Notes: generated by a model from the sequence alone, not told the origin. A DNA stretch of 64,000 bases from Amphritea sp. (GCF_016744155.1 NZ_JADGEW010000008.1:62001-126000), one strand, 5' to 3'; positions 36,311-46,684 are shown, counted from the stretch's first letter. Translations and numbers: made by a program.

Positions 36311-36340
36311 ATGAAGCCGAAGAGACGCAGGTCGCGTTAA
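36311..36340 (+). other. Nine-codon basic open frame behind a very strong ribosome-binding site
   Basis: AAAAAAGGAGGGGGGTGAAG precedes an ATG that encodes only MKPKRRRSR before a TAA. The site is among the best Shine-Dalgarno matches in the window. It could be a leader peptide, or the start of a broken gene. Confidence 0.3.
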
Positions 36341-36553
36341 GGTTGATTAATGATTAGTTTGATAACAAGGTTCATTTCCTGCTGGCAGTAGAGAAAATGA
36401 GACAGAATGCGAAGACGAATCGTGCAGTTACATAAGACAAGTGAAAGCCTATAAAGAATGGATTAAAGCAATCGGCACTAGTGATGTCTGTAACCCGTTG
36501 GGCAAAGAGCTGGTTAAATACATATAAGACGAGACTAAAAGAGGTTGAAAGGG

Positions 36554-37186
36554 TTATTCAACCTTTTCTTTAAACTCACAGAGGTCTTCAATAAGGCAGG
36601 AACCGCAGCGAGGCTTTCGGGCAATACAGGTGTAACGGCCATGCAGAATAAGCCAGTGATGAGAGTCTATTAGAAACTCTTTAGGGATAAAGCGCATCAG
36701 CTTCTTTTCTACCTCAAGCACATTTTTACCCGGGGCTATTTTAGTTCGGTTTGAGACCCTGAATATGTGAGTATCGACGGCCATAGCCGGCTGGCCAAAT
36801 GCAGTGTTCAGGACAACATTAGCGGTTTTACGCCCGACACCGGGTAGCGCTTCAAGGTCTTCCCTGTTCTCTGGAACTACAGAGTTATGTAGATCGACCA
36901 GCATCTTACAGGCTTTGATCACATTCTCAGCTTTAGCGTTATATAAACCTATTGTCTTGATATATTCTTTGAGGCCGTCCACACCCAGCGCGTAGATCGC
37001 TTCAGGGGTGCTTGCCACTGGAAACAGCTTGCGGGTTGCCTTATTTACACTGACGTCTGTAGCTTGCGCTGAGAGCGTTACAGCAACCAATAATTCGAAT
37101 GGACTGTTGTATTCCAGTTCTGTTTTTGGATTAGGGTTTGCTTCTCGCAGACGGGTAAAAATTTCGTGGCGTTTTGCGGCGTTCAT
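36554..37186 (-). CDS. nth: Endonuclease III
   Basis: 210 residues. The helix-hairpin-helix 'LPGVGRKTANVVL' carries the catalytic Lys near 120, the catalytic Asp is in 'AVDTHIFRV' near 138, and the 4Fe-4S cluster is 'CIARKPRCGSCLIEDLC' (C-x6-C-x2-C-x5-C). It removes oxidised pyrimidines from DNA and cuts the abasic site. In E. coli nth directly follows rsxE; here the order is kept, but an extra 800 bp with a small gene and palindromes lies between. Confidence 0.96.
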   Translation of the reverse strand: MNAAKRHEIFTRLREANPNPKTELEYNSPFELLVAVTLSAQATDVSVNKATRKLFPVASTPEAIYALGVDGLKEYIKTIGLYNAKAENVIKACKMLVDLHNSVVPENREDLEALPGVGRKTANVVLNTAFGQPAMAVDTHIFRVSNRTKIAPGKNVLEVEKKLMRFIPKEFLIDSHHWLILHGRYTCIARKPRCGSCLIEDLCEFKEKVE

Positions 37187-37266
37187 AGCTTCCAGAATAG
37201 TAGTGATCTGATTGGAAGGTTATGTTATCCGGGACCGGAGCTTCGGGCAACTCCTGTACGAGGTCT

Positions 37267-37300
37267 GTGCTCCGCACATAGCTAGACGTTGCTATGCAAC
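37267..37300. repeat. Double-palindrome repeat, copy 1
   Basis: GTGC-TCC-GCAC (37267-37277) then ATAGCTAGAC and GTTGC-TAT-GCAAC (37288-37300). It resembles 37724-37754 and flanks the small basic gene on its downstream side. Confidence 0.55.
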
Positions 37301-37395
37301 TTTCTGATAGTTAGGGAATACGTCGTGGTATGTATTGAAGAGTGAGTTGCTTTCAAGATCTGGATTGACCCTGAAAGTATAGAAGTGAAAAGTGC

Positions 37396-37521
37396 TTAGT
37401 GATGGTGTTCGCCTAGTAGGTTAGCGTTATCTCCTTTTAATCGCTTAGCTGCCTTTTTCTCTTTAGGTGTCAAAAGTGGTTTTTTCTTAGACTCTTTTTT
37501 ACTGTTCTTATCTTTACTCAT
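37396..37521 (-). CDS. Small Lys-rich hypothetical protein
   Basis: 41 residues from ATG 37521, which has TGGAG seven bases upstream; an in-frame upstream ATG would add 24 unrelated residues without a site. The sequence 'SKDKNSKKESKKKPLLTP', 'KEKKAAKRLKGD' and a 'GEHHH' end is extremely basic and probably disordered. Similar short Lys-rich proteins occur in Vibrio and Shewanella, from memory. Nucleic-acid binding is a guess from charge. It lies in the extra segment between rsxE and nth. Confidence 0.7.
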   Translation of the reverse strand: MSKDKNSKKESKKKPLLTPKEKKAAKRLKGDNANLLGEHHH

Positions 37522-37723
37522 TTTAATACTCCAGGTAATGGTTAAATAGTTAACAAAAAAAACCACAAGCATCTGATTTAAATAGATAAACATAACAACT
37601 GGTTTTACGTAAATTAACTATACAGTTGAGACGTTCGCGAGTGGACATAGCCGAGGCTACACAGGAGAGATTAGGAATTAGTGCAGGAAAGACAACTCAT
37701 AGTAGCATGTATGGAAGAGAACG

Positions 37724-37754
37724 GTGCTTCGCACCTGGCTAGGCGTTAGACGCC
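37724..37754. repeat. Double-palindrome repeat, copy 2
   Basis: GTGC-TTC-GCAC (37724-37734) then CTGGCTA and GGCGT-TAG-ACGCC (37742-37754). Both hairpins are kept relative to copy 1 although the second stem has different bases. The remainder of 37522-37983 shows only the rsx terminator. Confidence 0.55.
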
Positions 37755-37883
37755 ATTGCGTGGATTGTTAGAAAAAACGTATGAGCGGGCTGTCTTGATT
37801 GTTGGCTTATCTGTATATGTCGTTATCTAAGCCAACTGTAAGTGGTTTCTTTATCGGTGAGGATTTCAACAAGGGGGAAAATA

Positions 37884-37907
37884 AAAAGCGACTATAACGT
37901 CGCTTTT
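37884..37907 (-). terminator. Terminator of the rsx operon
   Basis: AAAAGCGAC-TATAAC-GTCGCTTTT, a 9-bp stem followed on the minus strand by a T-run, 77 bp after the rsxE stop. Confidence 0.85.
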
Positions 37908-37983
37908 CTACTTTTTCTAGCTAGCGGCAAAGTCGCATTCGAGCCTCTAGAAAACTGTGTGGCAATATCTGATTCGTTGCGTT

Positions 37984-38697
37984 CTATGAAATATTCCCTG
38001 TTACCCTTACCCGCTTAGACTCTCCGGAACTCACCGACACTTGAGGCCCTTTACGCTTCTCTTCTAAACGTTTGTCTATAATGTTTTTCAGCGCGATGAG
38101 TAGTCCCATGCCGACAAATGCACCCGGTGGCAGGATGGCGAATAGGAAACCGACGTAGTCTTCGACGATAACGATTTTCCAGCTTTCGGCAGCAGGCCCA
38201 AAGAGTAGCTGCATATCGGTGAACAGAGTGCCAAGCCCGAGAATTTCGCGCATACCGCCGAGAATCATCAGAACAGCGGTGAAGCCGATGCCCATCATTG
38301 CGCCATCGAGCAGGGAAGCCCCTACCGGATTTTTGATAGCAAAGGCATCTGCGCGACCCATGATGGCGCAGTTGGTTACGATCAGCGGAATAAAAATGCC
38401 GAGTATGGTGTAAAGCTCGTAGGTGAAAGCCTGCATCAGCAATTCGATACAAGTTACAAATGAGGCGATGATCATCACAAAGATGGGCAGGCGAACCGAT
38501 TCAGGTACAAATTTACGGAACATGGAGATGGTCAGGTTAGAGCCCATCAAAACGATGGTGCTGGCAAGGCCTAGTCCCATTGCGTTAACAACTGTGCCGG
38601 TAACCGCCAGTAGAGGGCAAAGGCCGAGCAGCTGTACCAGCGCCGGGTTGTTGTCCCAGAGCCCATCCAGGGTGATCTTTCTGTAATCATTGGCCAT
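37984..38697 (-). CDS. rsxE: Electron transport complex subunit RsxE (RnfE)
   Basis: 237 residues, six membrane helices of the RnfA/RnfE fold. Motifs: '[21 protein letters not shown]', '[16 protein letters not shown]', '[24 protein letters not shown]' and '[19 protein letters not shown]'. RnfA and RnfE share an iron-sulfur centre formed by their conserved cysteines ('LCPLL', 'TNCAI') in the membrane core. Last gene of rsxABCDGE; starts two bases after rsxG ends. Confidence 0.96.
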   Translation of the reverse strand: MANDYRKITLDGLWDNNPALVQLLGLCPLLAVTGTVVNAMGLGLASTIVLMGSNLTISMFRKFVPESVRLPIFVMIIASFVTCIELLMQAFTYELYTILGIFIPLIVTNCAIMGRADAFAIKNPVGASLLDGAMMGIGFTAVLMILGGMREILGLGTLFTDMQLLFGPAAESWKIVIVEDYVGFLFAILPPGAFVGMGLLIALKNIIDKRLEEKRKGPQVSVSSGESKRVRVTGNIS

Positions 38698-38698
38698 C

Positions 38699-39352
38699 TT
38701 ATTCTGCTCCAGCCGGCTGTTGAATCAGTTTTTCTTTGTTCTCTAACAACGCGGTTTTATGTTCGCGGAAGTAGTGGATTGCGCGACCTGTTGCGTTAAC
38801 TATCGCCCGGGGGGTGATAGTTGCACCGGTAAACTGATCGAATCGGCCGCCATCTTTTTTCACTGCCCAGCTGGGGTCTTCATCGCCCTCATAGTGCTGC
38901 CCATTGAAGTTTAGCACCCACTCTGACTTTTTAAGCTCGACTTTGTCACCCAATCCCGGTGTTTCTTTGTGGGCAAGTACTCGTACTCCAGCGATGCTTT
39001 CATCGGCGTTAATACCGACAATCATCTTTATCTTGCCGGTGTAACCGTCGGGGGCTACTACCGGTAGGATGACGGTCACCACCTTGCCATCGCGGCGGGC
39101 GAGGAATGCATCAACGGGCTCTTCGCTGGCGGTGAGTGTTGGTGCATTAACGGTATAGGTATCTTCCAGGAGGTTGTTGTCGATACTCTCTCTGGGGACT
39201 ATCTCATAGAGCGCTTTAGCGCGAGCCTCTCGCTCATTTGCTAAAATTTTATCTTTGGTAGAAACCTGGGTCAGAGCAATGGCGCCTGAAGTGATGACGG
39301 CAAAAATACTCAGGCCAACGGCACTGTTGCGAATAGCGGTCAACATTTCCAT
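38699..39352 (-). CDS. rsxG: Electron transport complex subunit RsxG (RnfG)
   Basis: 217 residues, one N-terminal membrane helix ('[20 protein letters not shown]') and a periplasmic flavin domain. The covalent FMN site is the Thr in '[14 protein letters not shown]' near residue 175. '[17 protein letters not shown]' is the family loop. It passes electrons within the Rnf complex. Its ATG overlaps the rsxD stop by one base. Confidence 0.96.
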   Translation of the reverse strand: MEMLTAIRNSAVGLSIFAVITSGAIALTQVSTKDKILANEREARAKALYEIVPRESIDNNLLEDTYTVNAPTLTASEEPVDAFLARRDGKVVTVILPVVAPDGYTGKIKMIVGINADESIAGVRVLAHKETPGLGDKVELKKSEWVLNFNGQHYEGDEDPSWAVKKDGGRFDQFTGATITPRAIVNATGRAIHYFREHKTALLENKEKLIQQPAGAE

Positions 39353-40395
39353 TATTTAGCCCCCCGATTCGGCTTGGCATGGCCATAGCTACGAGGTTGA
39401 GTGTACTGATCGATAAAGGGTGCGCAGAGGTTCATCAGCAGGACAGCAAAAGCAACGGCGTCGGGGTAGTTGCCCCAGGTACGGATAATAAAGATTAACA
39501 GTCCGATACCTGCGCCAAACCAGAGCTTGCCTTTGTTGCTGGTGGCTGAGGTGACCGGGTCAGTAGCGATAAAGAAGGCCCCCAGCATGGTCGCACCGAC
39601 CGTAAGATGGAAAAATGGGTCAGGGAACTGATCAGGTGCTATCAGGAAAAACAGAGTAGATATCAGTGTCAAACTCCCTAGCATCGCAACCGGTGTGTGC
39701 CAGGTGAATATTTTCCGGTACAGCAGGAATACACCGCCCATGACGTAAGCAGCGCTGACTGCATGCCAAGCGCCGATGCCGTTAGCCAGTAGTGTGCTTT
39801 CTGTCCACATCTCTTCAGTTGTGAAGCCGCCTCTGTGACGCATAATATCAAGAGGGGTGGCCATCGTATGGCCATCTATCGCAGCAGGAATCGATGAAAA
39901 AATGGCGCTAAGAGTATCGCTTAGCGAGAGTACCGCCCAGCCTTCGCCGGACATCACAAAGGGCGCTGCCCAGCTGGTCATCTGTACGGGGAACGAAACC
40001 AGTAGTAAAGCGTAGGCAACCATAGCTGGGTTAAAGGGGTTACTGCCCATGCCACCGTACATCTGCTTAGCGATGACAATTGCGACAATAATGCCGACCG
40101 TCATTACCCACCAGGGCGCGAAGGGAGGTAAAGCCAAGCCTAATAATACAGCGGTGACCACCGCACTGTAATCGGTGAGGTAAAAACTGACCGGGCGACC
40201 GCGTAGCTTTACTACAGCAGCTTCAAGACTTATCGCGAGAAGAGTTCCCCAGATTACCTGAATCAGTGTTCCCCAACCGAAGAAGAAGGTCATAGCCGCT
40301 AAACCGGGCAGGGTCGCTAACAGCACGGTAAGCATCACGTTACCGGTGCTACCGGAACGGTGGGCGTGTGGTGATGTAATTCTGATCAATGACAT
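39352..40395 (-). CDS. rsxD: Electron transport complex subunit RsxD (RnfD)
   Basis: 347 residues with about ten helices, RnfD/NqrB family. 'SPHAHRSGSTGNVMLTVLLATLPGLAAMTFFFGWG' is the typical start, 'MYGGMGSNPFNPAMVAY' is conserved, and the covalent FMN Thr is in 'ATDPVTSATSNKGKLWFG' near 290. It is one of the ion-translocating subunits. Between rsxC (67 bp) and rsxG (1-bp overlap). Confidence 0.95.
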   Translation of the reverse strand: MSLIRITSPHAHRSGSTGNVMLTVLLATLPGLAAMTFFFGWGTLIQVIWGTLLAISLEAAVVKLRGRPVSFYLTDYSAVVTAVLLGLALPPFAPWWVMTVGIIVAIVIAKQMYGGMGSNPFNPAMVAYALLLVSFPVQMTSWAAPFVMSGEGWAVLSLSDTLSAIFSSIPAAIDGHTMATPLDIMRHRGGFTTEEMWTESTLLANGIGAWHAVSAAYVMGGVFLLYRKIFTWHTPVAMLGSLTLISTLFFLIAPDQFPDPFFHLTVGATMLGAFFIATDPVTSATSNKGKLWFGAGIGLLIFIIRTWGNYPDAVAFAVLLMNLCAPFIDQYTQPRSYGHAKPNRGAK

Positions 40396-40462
40396 TCTAT
40401 TTTCTCAGGTCTAACCGTGTTGTTTGTTGGCAATACTTATTCAGTACAAGACTCAGGCCAGC

Positions 40463-43459
40463 TTATTCAGAAAAGCGTTCCAGAGTGGCATTGAGCTTTT
40501 CAGCCTGGGCCCTGATTGCCAGAAGCTCTTCTTCGAGTGTTTGCTTGCCATCGTCTTCTGCCTTGGTCAGTGCACGTTCCGCTTTAGTGACGGCTGCTCT
40601 TGCCAATGCGGCATCAATCTTAAGTTGCTTCAGGTCGATACCTTCCTGGGCAGCAGCTGCGATCAACTCTGCCTCTGCTGTATCGTAGGTTGTTTTGGCA
40701 GTGCCATGACGCAACTTAAGCTGATCTATCTCTGCAATAAGCTCAGAAGCCAGGGCTGATTCTTTTTCATCTTCAGATAGCTCAGCAAGCTGCTTTTCCG
40801 CTTTTTTCAGCTTGGTTCGCATAATTGAAACCTGTTGCTTAAGCGCTTTCATATCCAACGCTTCGCTCTGCATCTGCGTTTCATCTTGCTTAGCATCTGA
40901 CTTAGTTGTTATTGCTGTCAGCTCATCTTGTAGTGCTTTGAGTTTATCTTTCAGTTTATTAACGCCGACGGCCATCTTGTCTGCTGCGGGACTGCCAGAC
41001 TCTACGGCTGTTTTCCAGGCGGCTTCACCTTTATCAACTTTAGCCTGCATCGAGGCGATATCTGCTTCCAGTTCAGATGTGTCGATTACCGGCGCTGCTG
41101 TTGCGATAGCAGAGCTTTTTGCTGCGGCCAGTTCATCCTGCAGCGCTGTCAGTTTATCTTTTAGCTTTGTGACACCGGCAGCCATCTTGTCTGCTGCGGG
41201 GCTGCCAGACTCTAGGGCTGTTTTCCAGGCGGCTTCACCTTTATCAACTTTAGCCTGCATGGCAACGATATCGGCTTCCAGTTCGCATGTGTCGATTACC
41301 GGTGCTGCGGTTGCGATAGAGGCGTTTTTAATTGCTGCCAATTCATCCTGCAGCGCTGTCAGTTTATCTTTGAGCTTAGCGACACCGGCAGCCATTTTAT
41401 CGGCTGCGGGACTGCCAGACTCTACGGCAGTTTTCCAGGCGGTTTCTGCTTTATCTACTTTGCCCTGCATGGCAACGATATCGGCTTCCAGTCCTGAGGT
41501 GTCCAGGGCTATGGCTGGTGCTGAGTTATCCTTACCAGACTCAGCATTCTCATAGACCTCTGTTGCTTTAGCTGTTCGTTCTTGAAGTGTCACTACCTGA
41601 GCTTTAAGGGCGCTAATGTCACCTTCGCCACTGGCTTCCGCATCGGCCAGTTGTTTTTCGGCCTTTTTCAATTTGGTGCGGGCGATAGCGGCGTTATTCT
41701 TTAGATCTTTCAAGCTGCTAGCTGGAGCCGCTACAGGAGCTTTGGCCGGTGCGTTCTGAGCCTGTTGATAAGCCTGTTCCGCTTTGTCTGATTTTTCCTG
41801 CAGTTGTATTACTGTAGCTTGAAGGGTGTCGACGCCTTCTTGACCTTTATCCTTGGCGTTTGCCAGTGCTTTTTCTGCTTGTCTTAGCTTGGTGCGGGCG
41901 ATCGCTGCGTTGCTTTTCAGCTGTTTTAGATCGGGTTCAGAAGATTCAGCATTGGCCGTTGAGGCGGGTTTCGGGGTCAGTGCTGCATCTTTCTTAGCGG
42001 CTTGTGCGCGGGCTGCATCGGCGGCGCGCTGCTTACGGCGCTCCTCTTTCTCGACTTTCGCGCGCTCAAGGCGTTCAAGGCGGGCTTCGAAGCGGATTCG
42101 TGCGTGATCAGATTTACGCTGCTCGGCATCCTCTTTACGAATTTCAGCTTTGGCAAAGCGATAGTATTGCACCAGCGGAATGTTACTTGGGCAGATATAG
42201 GAGCAAGCACCACACTCAATACAATCAAACAGATTGTGGTTGCGGGCTTTATCGAATTCACGACCTTTGGCAAACCAGTGCAGCTGTTGTGGCAGCAATT
42301 CAGCAGGGCAGACCTGTTCACACATACCGCAGCGAATACAGGCTTGTGCCGGAGGTTGAGGAGGCATCTCCTGAACGCTACCAGCGATAACGCAGTTGGT
42401 GGTTTTGATCACCGGTATCTGTTCGTCTTCGACCGTGATTCCCATCATCGGCCCACCGACAATAAGACGGTACATCTGTTCACGATCAACGTCAGAATGA
42501 TCTAGCAGATCAGCAAAGCGTGTGCCGATCCTTACTTCGTAGTTTTGTTTGTGTCTGGCGGCTTGTCCGGTCACCGTAACGATTCTGGAAATCAGCGGCT
42601 CACCATAGGTAACCGCTTTAAATATCGCCGTTGTGGTGCCGATGTTCTGGCAGACAATGCCGACATCCGCCGGAATCTTCCCGCTGGGAACTTCAATCCC
42701 GGTGAGTAGTTTGATCAACTGTTTCTCGCCACCAGAGGGGTATTTGGTGGGGGTGATTACGATATCAAGGTTGAGCGTGCTGTTGTCTAGTGCGGCATGC
42801 AATGCACGGATCGCCTGAGGTTTATTGTCCTCAATGCCGACCATGATGTGCAGTGGTTTGAGCAGGTGGGCGATGATCTCAATACCGCCCAGAATCTGCT
42901 CAGCTCGCTCCCGCATCAGCATATCGTCGGCAGTGATATAGGGTTCACACTCGGCGGCGTTGATGATCAAAGTGTTGACGATATGATCATCACCAAGGTG
43001 CAGTTTTACATCGGTAGGGAAGCCTGCGCCGCCCATGCCCGCTACTCCAGCCTGGCGGATAAATTCAATCAGTTCAGGTTTAGGTAGCTGGGTGTAGTCT
43101 TCGAGTCCCTGGTGTTCAATCCATTCATCGTTGCCATCGGCTTCGATAATCAGGCAATCTGCCGGCATACCGGACATATGGGGGACGGGGTGTGACTCAA
43201 TTGCGGTCACTACTCCGGAAGTAGAGGCATGGATATTGGCACTAATGCGACCGATCGCTTCGGCTACCAGCTGGCCTTTGAGAACTCGCTCACCGACTTT
43301 AACGACTGGGTCAGCAGGCAGTCCGATATGCTGTTGCAAAGGCAGCACAATTCGTGACGGAACCGGCGCCATAGTGATCGGGGCTCCGGTTGATTGTTTC
43401 TTGTTTTCTGGTGGATGTATGCCGCCATGGAAACTGTGCACTCTTACGGTATTCTTCAT
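40463..43459 (-). CDS. rsxC: Electron transport complex subunit RsxC (RnfC), repeat-extended
   Basis: 998 residues; E. coli RsxC has 740. Residues 1-450 are the normal NADH/FMN-linked core: '[11 protein letters not shown]', '[13 protein letters not shown]', '[13 protein letters not shown]', and two 4Fe-4S motifs, '[12 protein letters not shown]' near 373 and '[12 protein letters not shown]' near 412. The rest is an Ala/Lys/Glu coiled-coil tail built from two repeat types: four copies of '[13 protein letters not shown]'-like units and three 70-residue units ('[20 protein letters not shown]', '[14 protein letters not shown]'). It oxidises NADH and feeds the complex. ATGA overlap with rsxB. Confidence 0.93.
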   Translation of the reverse strand: MKNTVRVHSFHGGIHPPENKKQSTGAPITMAPVPSRIVLPLQQHIGLPADPVVKVGERVLKGQLVAEAIGRISANIHASTSGVVTAIESHPVPHMSGMPADCLIIEADGNDEWIEHQGLEDYTQLPKPELIEFIRQAGVAGMGGAGFPTDVKLHLGDDHIVNTLIINAAECEPYITADDMLMRERAEQILGGIEIIAHLLKPLHIMVGIEDNKPQAIRALHAALDNSTLNLDIVITPTKYPSGGEKQLIKLLTGIEVPSGKIPADVGIVCQNIGTTTAIFKAVTYGEPLISRIVTVTGQAARHKQNYEVRIGTRFADLLDHSDVDREQMYRLIVGGPMMGITVEDEQIPVIKTTNCVIAGSVQEMPPQPPAQACIRCGMCEQVCPAELLPQQLHWFAKGREFDKARNHNLFDCIECGACSYICPSNIPLVQYYRFAKAEIRKEDAEQRKSDHARIRFEARLERLERAKVEKEERRKQRAADAARAQAAKKDAALTPKPASTANAESSEPDLKQLKSNAAIARTKLRQAEKALANAKDKGQEGVDTLQATVIQLQEKSDKAEQAYQQAQNAPAKAPVAAPASSLKDLKNNAAIARTKLKKAEKQLADAEASGEGDISALKAQVVTLQERTAKATEVYENAESGKDNSAPAIALDTSGLEADIVAMQGKVDKAETAWKTAVESGSPAADKMAAGVAKLKDKLTALQDELAAIKNASIATAAPVIDTCELEADIVAMQAKVDKGEAAWKTALESGSPAADKMAAGVTKLKDKLTALQDELAAAKSSAIATAAPVIDTSELEADIASMQAKVDKGEAAWKTAVESGSPAADKMAVGVNKLKDKLKALQDELTAITTKSDAKQDETQMQSEALDMKALKQQVSIMRTKLKKAEKQLAELSEDEKESALASELIAEIDQLKLRHGTAKTTYDTAEAELIAAAAQEGIDLKQLKIDAALARAAVTKAERALTKAEDDGKQTLEEELLAIRAQAEKLNATLERFSE
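40920..41550 (-). repeat. 210-bp tandem repeats inside rsxC
   Basis: Three in-frame copies, each 210 bp (70 codons), aligned on the block GCCATCTTGTCTGCTGCGGG at 40971, again at 41181, and as GCCATTTTAT at 41391. The copies are highly similar in DNA, especially the first two, so the expansion looks recent. They encode the '[14 protein letters not shown]' units. Confidence 0.88.
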
Positions 43460-44055
43460 ACTTCAGCCTCCAATGCGATACCCGGGTGGCGATCTGTGGC
43501 GATCAGCTCAATACCGGGTTTTGGGGCTGGCCACTGCCAGCTGTTGAGAGTGGGCGCAATTGGGAGCATATCAATACAGTCAACAGGGCAGGGTTCGACG
43601 CAGAGGTCGCAACCGGTGCATTCAGATTCAATAACGGTGTGCATCTGCTTAGCGGCACCCAGAATGGCATCCACAGGGCAAGCCTGGATACATTTGGTGC
43701 AGCCGATACATTCATCTTCACGGATATAGGCGACGGTCTTAATCTGTTCTTCGCCGTGTTCAGCATCTAGCGGAACGACTTCTACATCCAGTAAGTCTGC
43801 CAGGGCTTCAATGGTGCTTTGGCCGCCGGGTGGGCATTTGTTGATCGCTTCGTCGCTATTAACAATCGACTCAGCATAGGGACGACAGCCGGGGTGTCCA
43901 CACTGTCCACACTGGGTTTGTGGCAGCAGGGAATCGACCTGATCGACCAGAGGGTTACCTTCAACCTTGAAGCGAATTGAGGAATAACCCAACAATATGC
44001 CGAATACCAAGCCTAGTCCTAATAATACCAGAACGGCAATTAATACAGCGCTCAC
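43456..44055 (-). CDS. rsxB: Electron transport complex subunit RsxB (RnfB)
   Basis: 199 residues. An N-terminal membrane helix ('[19 protein letters not shown]'), a 4Fe-4S domain ('[22 protein letters not shown]...CPPGG') and two ferredoxin clusters ('[16 protein letters not shown]', '[16 protein letters not shown]'). It receives or gives electrons to ferredoxin, or to SoxR-type partners in E. coli. The stop overlaps rsxC's start by four bases. Confidence 0.97.
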   Translation of the reverse strand: MSAVLIAVLVLLGLGLVFGILLGYSSIRFKVEGNPLVDQVDSLLPQTQCGQCGHPGCRPYAESIVNSDEAINKCPPGGQSTIEALADLLDVEVVPLDAEHGEEQIKTVAYIREDECIGCTKCIQACPVDAILGAAKQMHTVIESECTGCDLCVEPCPVDCIDMLPIAPTLNSWQWPAPKPGIELIATDRHPGIALEAEV

Positions 44056-44064
44056 GGTAACTCC

Positions 44065-44646
44065 TTAAAACTGAACCAGGCCGGTGAAGCCAAGAAAGGC
44101 GAGTGACATCAGGCCAGCTGTGACCATCCCAATAGCGGACCCTTGAAAGGGCACGGGTACATCGGCAATCGCTATTCTTTCCCGCATGGCGGAGAACAGA
44201 ATCAGTGCCAGTGAAAAACCGACAGCCGCACCAAAGCCGTAGACGATGGAATCGACAAAACCGTTCATCTTTTTAATGTTTAGAAGAGCAACACCGAGAA
44301 CTGCACAGTTAGTAGTAATCAGAGGGAGAAATATCCCTAACAGCTTATAGAGGAGGGGGCTGGTTTTGCGCACCACCATCTCAGTAAACTGAACCACCAC
44401 TGCAATCACTAAAATAAAAGAGATCGTCTTCAGAAAGGTGATATCCAACGGAGCTAGCAGGTAAGTGTATACAAGGTAGCTGCAGACCGATGAGAGTGTC
44501 AGTACAAAAGTGGTGGCGAGCGACATCCCCATCGCTGTTTCAAGTTTATTGGATACGCCCATGAAGGGGCAGAGTCCCAGAAACTGAACCAGTACGAAGT
44601 TGTTCACCAAAACGGTGCTGATAATAATTAGCAGATATTCAGTCAT
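44065..44646 (-). CDS. rsxA: Electron transport complex subunit RsxA (RnfA)
   Basis: 193 residues, six membrane helices, the inverted-topology partner of RsxE. Motifs: '[20 protein letters not shown]', '[20 protein letters not shown]' and '[23 protein letters not shown]'. First gene of the operon, nine bases before rsxB. The operon promoter should lie in 44647-44800. Confidence 0.97.
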   Translation of the reverse strand: MTEYLLIIISTVLVNNFVLVQFLGLCPFMGVSNKLETAMGMSLATTFVLTLSSVCSYLVYTYLLAPLDITFLKTISFILVIAVVVQFTEMVVRKTSPLLYKLLGIFLPLITTNCAVLGVALLNIKKMNGFVDSIVYGFGAAVGFSLALILFSAMRERIAIADVPVPFQGSAIGMVTAGLMSLAFLGFTGLVQF

Positions 44647-44807
44647 AATGTTGTTACATCATCACCGGCGCTGTCACTACCGGGCTTGCCTTAAAATTAG
44701 AAAGTTCTAAAGTTTAACGATTTTAGAGGCTATCCGGTATAGCTTTCTGCTTAATATGCCCCAATTTTTCGCAACTGCGTAATAAATCGAGGTCTTTATA
44801 ACAAAGT

Positions 44808-44839
44808 TAACCGGATCTGACTTGCATCAGACCCGGTTA
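44808..44839 (-). terminator. Hairpin terminator after cysN
   Basis: TAACCGG-A-TCTGA-CTTGCA-TCAGA-C-CCGGTTA: a 12-bp stem with one mismatch, 24 bp after the cysN stop. On the minus strand it is followed by AACTTTG, a poor T-run, so termination may be partial or Rho-assisted. Confidence 0.65.
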
Positions 44840-44863
44840 GTCTACCGGCAGAGCTGTTCTGGA

Positions 44864-46582
44864 TTAAGCTGCGCCTTGCAGGCGAAGCAGTTCCAGAATG
44901 GCATTAACCTGAGTCGTAACCGGCTGTTCAGAACCGTTTAGGCGAAGATCAGCCTCAGCGCCATCAAGGTCAACAAGCAGTGTTCCTTCTGGTAACGCAC
45001 TGTCGGTTGCTTCAGCCAGTACAATCAGCCCGTTTTCGTTCAGCAATGTTGCAACAGCATTCAGCTCGGCTGGCAGGTTGTTGCGATTCAATAGCGCCAC
45101 GGCACGTCCCTGAGTAAACAGTTGGCGTTCAAGAGTGAATAACAGGGTGTCGCGTTGCTGTTCAGAACCACCACGGATAGCCAGGGTAACGGCTTTCTGG
45201 CCATAGCGACGCTCTCGATCAGCTTTAGTGATGCTGGCGTTACTGGTGATCAGGGAGTCACTTATCTCATTTTCTGAGGCGCTATCGGCCGCAATCATGC
45301 CGGCTGCTACTGTGGAATTAGTCAGGCGGTCAACAATGATAAAAGATCCGGTTGTGTGGTGGGCGCGGTAATCATCGGTGACAACCGGGCGCTCCAGTGT
45401 GATCTCACAGCGGGCGATCTCATTGAGCTTTAATGTCGCAGCGGGGTGTGGCTCCTGAGTGTTTACGTCAACACAGTAGCGGATACTGGTAATACCGCCA
45501 GCGATAGTCTGAGTAGCCAGCTTAATATCGTACTGTCGACCGGGCATGAGTTCCTGCTCAGCCATCCAGACAATCATCGCATCAAAACGATTACTCACCT
45601 GAACGTTATCGCTACTATGGACCAGCATGTCTCCACGGCTGACATCGATCTCATCTTCCAGTGTCAGCGTAACTGACATTGGCGGAAAGGCTTCCTGAAT
45701 CTCACCATCAAAGGTGACAATCGATTTAACCCGGCTAGTTTTGCCTGAAGGTAGTACGGTAACTTCATCGCCAGGACGAACAATACCGGAACCCAGAGTG
45801 CCGCAGTATCCACGGAAATCCAGATTAGGGCGGTTTACATACTGGACAGGAAAGCGCAGCTCATCAAAGTTCTGATCGTTAGCTATTTCGGTGGTTTCGA
45901 GAAACTCCATCAGTGGAGCCTCTTTATACCAGGGCATGTTATCGCTCAGGTTTACCACGTTGTCGCCGTTCAGTGCTGACATAGGCACGAACTGAATATC
46001 CTTCAGATCCAGATCAGCGGAGAAATCTATATAGTCCTGCTTGATCTGCTCATAACGCTCTTCGCTGTAGTCCACCAGATCCATCTTGTTGATAGCAACG
46101 ATAGTATGTTTGATGCCCAGCAGGGAAACGATAAAGCTGTGACGCTTGGTTTGTACCTGTACACCGTGACGGGCGTCGATCAGGATGATGGCCATATCAC
46201 AGGTAGAAGCACCGGTCGCCATGTTGCGGGTGTACTGCTCATGCCCCGGGGTGTCCGCGATAATAAACTTACGCTTTTCGGTAGAGAAGTAACGGTAAGC
46301 AACATCGATAGTGATGCCCTGTTCCCGTTCTGCCTGCAGGCCATCAACCAGTAAGGCGAGGTCCAGCTCTTCGCCGGCATTACCCATCTTAGCGTTGTCT
46401 GCGTGCAGTGCTGCCAATTGATCTTCGTAGATCATTTTGGAGTCATGCAACAGCCGACCGATTAGGGTTGATTTGCCGTCATCTACGCTGCCGCAGGTGA
46501 TAAAGCGCAATAGTTCTTTGTTTTCGTGTTGTGCCAGATAAGCTTCGATGTCGCTGGCGATCAGATCTGAGTGATGACTCAT
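44864..46582 (-). CDS. cysN: Sulfate adenylyltransferase subunit 1 with degenerate CysC-like tail
   Basis: 572 residues; plain CysN has about 475. GTPase motifs: G1 'GSVDDGKST' near 31, G3 'DTPGHEQY', G4 'NKMD' and G5 'SAL'. EF-Tu-like domains follow. With CysD it makes APS from ATP and sulfate, driven by GTP. The last ~110 residues ('[20 protein letters not shown]', '[20 protein letters not shown]', '[13 protein letters not shown]') align by eye with the start of the APS kinase of CysNC fusions, but the Walker A loop is lost and the domain is half-length, so kinase activity is not expected. Confidence 0.93.
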   Translation of the reverse strand: MSHHSDLIASDIEAYLAQHENKELLRFITCGSVDDGKSTLIGRLLHDSKMIYEDQLAALHADNAKMGNAGEELDLALLVDGLQAEREQGITIDVAYRYFSTEKRKFIIADTPGHEQYTRNMATGASTCDMAIILIDARHGVQVQTKRHSFIVSLLGIKHTIVAINKMDLVDYSEERYEQIKQDYIDFSADLDLKDIQFVPMSALNGDNVVNLSDNMPWYKEAPLMEFLETTEIANDQNFDELRFPVQYVNRPNLDFRGYCGTLGSGIVRPGDEVTVLPSGKTSRVKSIVTFDGEIQEAFPPMSVTLTLEDEIDVSRGDMLVHSSDNVQVSNRFDAMIVWMAEQELMPGRQYDIKLATQTIAGGITSIRYCVDVNTQEPHPAATLKLNEIARCEITLERPVVTDDYRAHHTTGSFIIVDRLTNSTVAAGMIAADSASENEISDSLITSNASITKADRERRYGQKAVTLAIRGGSEQQRDTLLFTLERQLFTQGRAVALLNRNNLPAELNAVATLLNENGLIVLAEATDSALPEGTLLVDLDGAEADLRLNGSEQPVTTQVNAILELLRLQGAA

Positions 46583-46684
46583 GATTGTATTCCGTATTCT
46601 TAAATTCTGTACTTGAAGAGATTATCGTATCGGTAACGGCTAAAGCGCTTGAGTAATGCTAACAAGGCGGAGAATGGTAGGAAG

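Larger units (their letters stand above)
35501..36553. other. Gene-poor AT-rich region
   Basis: About 1 kb without a convincing protein gene. Contents: the hairpin at 35634-35658, a DnaA-box 20-mer at 36099-36118, a strong ribosome-binding site before a 9-codon frame at 36311, and a start-less open frame of 53 codons (36366-36527) that could be a gene remnant. The open frame near 35715-35909 has no ribosome-binding site. Confidence 0.5.

Noticed and set aside
37267..37754. Integron attC sites around the small basic gene
   Set aside because: GTTAGAC fits the GTTRRRY core once, but no matching RYYYAAC partner, extrahelical bases or integrase were seen; reported instead as paired palindromes.
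40812..41555. 247-codon open frame on the plus strand
   Set aside because: It is the antisense shadow of the repetitive Ala/Lys-rich tail of rsxC; composition (Ser/Ala/Cys-rich) and lack of a ribosome-binding site argue against a gene.
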